Origin: JAWLCG01 sp041687295
Lineage (GTDB): Bacteria > Planctomycetota > Phycisphaerae > SM23-33 > FEN-1343
Direction: 5' to 3'
DNA: 7,715 nt
Assembly (NCBI GenBank): GCA_041687295.1
Contig: JAWLCG010000248.1
Location: 1 to 7,715 of the forward strand
This document shows positions 5,478-7,715 of this stretch, piece after piece (position 1 is the first letter of the stretch; the number at the start of each line of letters is the position of its first letter). A model generated the notes under the pieces. That model was not told where the DNA came from, did not search any database, and saw nothing but the letters and a program-made list of their open reading frames with translations. A program made the position numbers and the translations under genes.

Positions 5478-5511
5478 GTAGGCTGGGGCGCAGCGTCAGC
5501 GAAGCCCCACC
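5478..5511 (+). repeat. Intergenic module B, copy 3 (diverged)
   Basis: Starts GTAGGCTGGGGC and ends AGCCCCACC. TGGGGC (5484-5489) pairs with GCCCCA (5504-5509) around a 14-base loop. The loop core GCGTCAGCGA matches GCGCCAGCGA in copies 1 and 2, but the stem bases differ on both sides. That is what would be expected if a folded structure were being maintained. Here module B lies to the left of module A, the opposite order to the other loci. Confidence 0.7.
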
Positions 5512-5520
5512 TTTACCCTT

Positions 5521-5553
5521 GGCGCCATCGCGGCGGGCCGGAATCGCCCTACG
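5521..5553 (-). repeat. Intergenic module A, copy 3, containing the glycosidase stop codon
   Basis: On the minus strand it opens CGTAGGGCG, has GGCCCGCCGCG in the middle and ends in GGCGCC. It aligns without gaps to 2195-2227, differing mainly in a 4-base block (ATTC versus GGCA) and two bases near the end. The TAG in its first five bases is the stop codon of the glycosidase gene, as in the LRR gene. Confidence 0.75.
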
Positions 5554-6718
5554 AAGGTTGCAGGTCCTCGAGCAGGACGGGTCGGCCGGCGTCGACGCAG
5601 GCGGCGGCGTAGAGGTACATCGCCGCCGACCAGGTCTGCCAGTCCTGCCCGGCGGGCCGGCCGTCCTGGGCGCGGTGCCACTCGTTGAAGCCCCACTCGA
5701 CGGGCTGCTCGCGGGCCCCCCGCACCAGGCGGGTGAGGGCCTCGAGCAGCCGACGGGCCAGTCGCTGTCGACCCGCCGCCACAGCCGCCGCGATGTGGAA
5801 GCCGCAGACGAAGGGCCAGACGCCGCCGTTGTGGTACTCGCCGGGGCGGTTGAACTGCCCGTAGCGGTCGCGCCAGTCGGGCTCGCCGGGCTGGATGTAA
5901 GGGAAGAAATTCGGCGCCAGGTCCACCGCCAGCTCACCGCGGGCCCGCAGGGCGTCGCACTCGTCGTCGAGCCAGGCGAGGATGGTCTTGGCCCGGCTGG
6001 GGGCGGCCACGCCCAGGAGGATCGCCAGGCTGTTGCCCAACAGGTCGAAGCGCTCGCTGCTGTAGATTTTATAGGCGCAGAGGGCGTAGTAGGGCTTGCT
6101 CTTGACGGCCAGGCCCTCGTGGACGTGGCGATGGCGAACGCCCTCGGTGATGGTGAAACGCCCCATGAGCTTGCGGAGTTGGTCGGCGGAGTCGTGTCGG
6201 CCCCACAGGCGGAGGTAGCCGTGCACGACGGCGTTGACGAACAGGCCGTAGCCCAGCACCCACTGCTCGTCGCGCCAGTCGCTGGTGGGCAGCTGGGCGA
6301 CCAGGACGCGGTCGTCGGGGCTCTGGTAGGCCATCCAGCTCAGGGCCCGCTCGGCGGCGTCGGCGAGAAAGTCGGCCTCGCCGGTGACGCGGCGGAACAG
6401 CGGCACCAGCAGCAGGAACAGCGGCGTGGTGTCGCTGGCGCCGCGGTCGTCGGGGTCGTGGGCGAGGCTGGGCATGTGGCCCAGAGGGCTCTGGTTGTCG
6501 GCCAGGGCGACCAGGACGCGGCGCAGGGCCTCGATGAGGGCCTCGTCGCCGCTGGCCAGGATGCCCAGGCCGCTGATCATCATGTCGCGGGTGTAGGGCT
6601 CGGGGTAGCCCCAGCCGGCCGTGCGGAACAGGCCCCGGCAGGGCCCGGCCCGGTTGTGGCGCAGCACGGCCAGGGCGGCGGCGCGGGCCTGGTCGATTGG
6701 GTCGGACGCGCGGGCCAT
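5549..6718 (-). CDS. (alpha/alpha)6-barrel glycosidase, GH100/GDE_C-like
   Basis: A 389-residue six-hairpin glycosidase with no signal peptide, so probably cytoplasmic. Recognisable segments: GWGYPEPYTRDMMISGLGIL (35-54), as in the substrate-entry region of amylo-alpha-1,6-glucosidases and GH100 invertases; TSDWRDEQWVLGYGLFVNA (145-163), where Asp147 is a candidate acid; FNRPGEYHNGGVWPFVCGFH (289-308), the best family marker; and WGFNEWH (342-348) followed by GQDWQTWSAAMYLYA, where Glu346 is a candidate catalytic residue. Relatives include alkaline/neutral invertases (sucrose) and C-terminal domains of glycogen-debranching enzymes. I cannot choose between sucrose, an alpha-glucan branch or a glucosylated compatible solute. 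The ATG at 6718 overlaps the GT4 stop (TGATG), indicating translational coupling. The open frame continues upstream to 7534 but only as a shadow of the GT4 gene. The stop codon is provided by repeat module A. Confidence is high for the fold and moderate for the family. Confidence 0.8.
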   Translation of the reverse strand: MARASDPIDQARAAALAVLRHNRAGPCRGLFRTAGWGYPEPYTRDMMISGLGILASGDEALIEALRRVLVALADNQSPLGHMPSLAHDPDDRGASDTTPLFLLLVPLFRRVTGEADFLADAAERALSWMAYQSPDDRVLVAQLPTSDWRDEQWVLGYGLFVNAVVHGYLRLWGRHDSADQLRKLMGRFTITEGVRHRHVHEGLAVKSKPYYALCAYKIYSSERFDLLGNSLAILLGVAAPSRAKTILAWLDDECDALRARGELAVDLAPNFFPYIQPGEPDWRDRYGQFNRPGEYHNGGVWPFVCGFHIAAAVAAGRQRLARRLLEALTRLVRGAREQPVEWGFNEWHRAQDGRPAGQDWQTWSAAMYLYAAACVDAGRPVLLEDLQPS

Positions 6719-7715
6719 CACGCCACCCCCAGCTTCTCCTGCAGCAGCTCGACCAGCCGGCGGGCGACCACGCGGTAGTCGAACTGCTGGGCCACCCGCT
6801 GTCGGCCCGCCTGCCCCAGCCGGTTCCGCAGGGCCGGGTCGTTCATCAGCTTCAGCAGGTAGGTCCCGATGTCGTGCACGCTCGCCCGGTAGTCGGCCGT
6901 GCGGGGACGCTTGAAGACCACGTGGCGCTCCTGGCCGCCCTCGTCGGCCTCGAGGATCGCCTCGCGGAGGCGCACCTCCATCGCCACCCGCGCCAAAAGG
7001 GCCGTCTCGTTGTGCACCAACGTGTCCAGCATGCCCATCGCCTTGATGCCGATCACCGGCTTGCCGCAGGCGTTGGCCTCGATCTGGAGCATGCCGAAGC
7101 CCTCCAGACGCGACGGGGCCGCGTAGATGTCGCACGCCGCCAGCAGGTAGGGCATGTAGTTGCGCGAGAGTCGGCTGGTGAGGTAGGTGACGTTCTTGTC
7201 GATGCCCAGCGTGGCCGCCAGCTGGAGGTCCTGGCTGTTCTGCTGGGTCGTTCGCGGCTGGGGCCAGGCCTTGCAGACGTACTTCCAGTCCGGGGCCCGG
7301 GCGTCGATGATGGCCAGGGCCTGCATCACCTCCTGGGCGCCCTTGCTGGCCGCGTCGCCGCCGACGGTGAGGATCATGATCTGGTCGTCGGCGACGCCCA
7401 GGGCCTCGCGGACGGCGCGGACCTTGGGGTCCGACCGGTCGCGCGGCACGAAGGCGTCGGTGTCGCAGCCGACCGGCAGCACCTCGATGTTGTCCCCGGC
7501 GATGCCGTCGCGGATGTAGACCTGCTTGACCCACTGGCTGGTCACCAGGATCAGCGGCAGGCTGTTGAGCACCTCGTGGTAGTTGGCGATGTAGCCGTCG
7601 GCGACCAGCCAGGGCACCGCGTGCAGGCCGTCGCGCTGCGGGTGGAGCACCAGGTCGGGCGTATGGCCCCAGTAGCCGATGCCGACCACCGCGACGGGCC
7701 GAAACCAGCGGTAGT
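6718..7715 (-). CDS. GT4-family glycosyltransferase, N-terminus beyond the window
   Basis: The C-terminal 331 residues of a GT-B fold, retaining-type glycosyltransferase using a nucleotide-activated sugar. The frame is open to the window edge (YRWFRPVAVVGIGYWGH), so the start and part of the acceptor domain are missing. Visible landmarks: the inter-domain segment IEVLPVGCDTDAFVP (7485-7441); ILTVGGDAASKG (7374-7339) with the conserved Lys; and the donor-site E-x7-E motif within SRLEGFGMLQIEANACGKPV, the two Glu codons at 7104-7102 and 7080-7078. A C-terminal helix of the usual type follows. There is no signal peptide or membrane segment in the visible part. It is the first visible gene of an operon with the glycosidase, overlapping by one base, so the two likely make and remodel or recycle the same glycoside. 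Sugar donor and acceptor cannot be told from this sequence. Confidence 0.88.
   Translation of the reverse strand, partial: YRWFRPVAVVGIGYWGHTPDLVLHPQRDGLHAVPWLVADGYIANYHEVLNSLPLILVTSQWVKQVYIRDGIAGDNIEVLPVGCDTDAFVPRDRSDPKVRAVREALGVADDQIMILTVGGDAASKGAQEVMQALAIIDARAPDWKYVCKAWPQPRTTQQNSQDLQLAATLGIDKNVTYLTSRLSRNYMPYLLAACDIYAAPSRLEGFGMLQIEANACGKPVIGIKAMGMLDTLVHNETALLARVAMEVRLREAILEADEGGQERHVVFKRPRTADYRASVHDIGTYLLKLMNDPALRNRLGQAGRQRVAQQFDYRVVARRLVELLQEKLGVA

Noticed and set aside
1..5553. CRISPR array
   Set aside because: The intergenic repeats are too few, unevenly spaced by kilobases and lie at separate gene junctions, with no cas genes.
5369..6778. 469-codon open frame antisense to the glycosidase gene
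   Set aside because: The translation is low-complexity, and the frame runs through the promoter and repeats at 5389-5548 and across a well-supported sense gene.
6719..7534. Upstream extension of the glycosidase frame
   Set aside because: This part overlaps the GT4 gene, which has clear GT4 motifs in another frame; the extension reads as low-complexity R/G/P-rich sequence, and the ATG at 6718 is coupled to the GT4 stop.

Overview
This is a GC-rich window (roughly 65-70% by eye) that most resembles a Planctomycetota genome, possibly Phycisphaerae and probably a draft or metagenome assembly. The evidence is a secreted leucine-rich-repeat protein with a PEP-CTERM sorting tail, a family of short intergenic 'GTAGG' palindromic repeats of the kind I associate with planctomycete genomes, and a run of exactly ten N at 2236-2245. 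The lineage is inference from these traits; there is no rRNA or other phylogenetic marker here.

Layout. 1-195: repeat-rich intergenic DNA, then a short leader. 196-2199 (+): a 667-residue internalin-like LRR protein with signal peptide and PEP-CTERM tail. 2195-2390: repeat modules around the assembly gap, then a tandem octamer array. 2391-3158 (+): a TatD-family metal-dependent hydrolase with no ordinary start codon. It converges on a minus-strand block: 3181-4518, secreted alkaline phosphatase; 4705-5388, predicted lipoprotein tyrosine/dual-specificity phosphatase; 5389-5548, promoter and repeats; 5549-6718, (alpha/alpha)6 glycosidase of the GH100/GDE_C type; 6718-7715, GT4 glycosyltransferase running off the window. 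No gene-free stretch exceeds 300 bases.

How the genes fit together. The GT4 and glycosidase genes overlap by one base (TGATG), so they are almost certainly co-translated and act on the same glucan, oligosaccharide or compatible solute. Two envelope or secreted phosphatases follow on the same strand, each with possible signals of its own. The LRR protein should be an exosortase substrate displayed in or released from the envelope. TatD is a housekeeping hydrolase with no evident link to its neighbours.

No defence system, CRISPR array, mobile element with a transposase, or RNA gene is visible. The most unusual material is non-coding. A two-module repeat family (A and B) occurs at three loci in different module orders, and module A supplies the TAG stop codon of two unrelated genes. 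The tatD start region combines a missing canonical start with four tandem octamers. The LRR protein carries a 195-bp higher-order repeat and a G9 tract just before its sorting signal.
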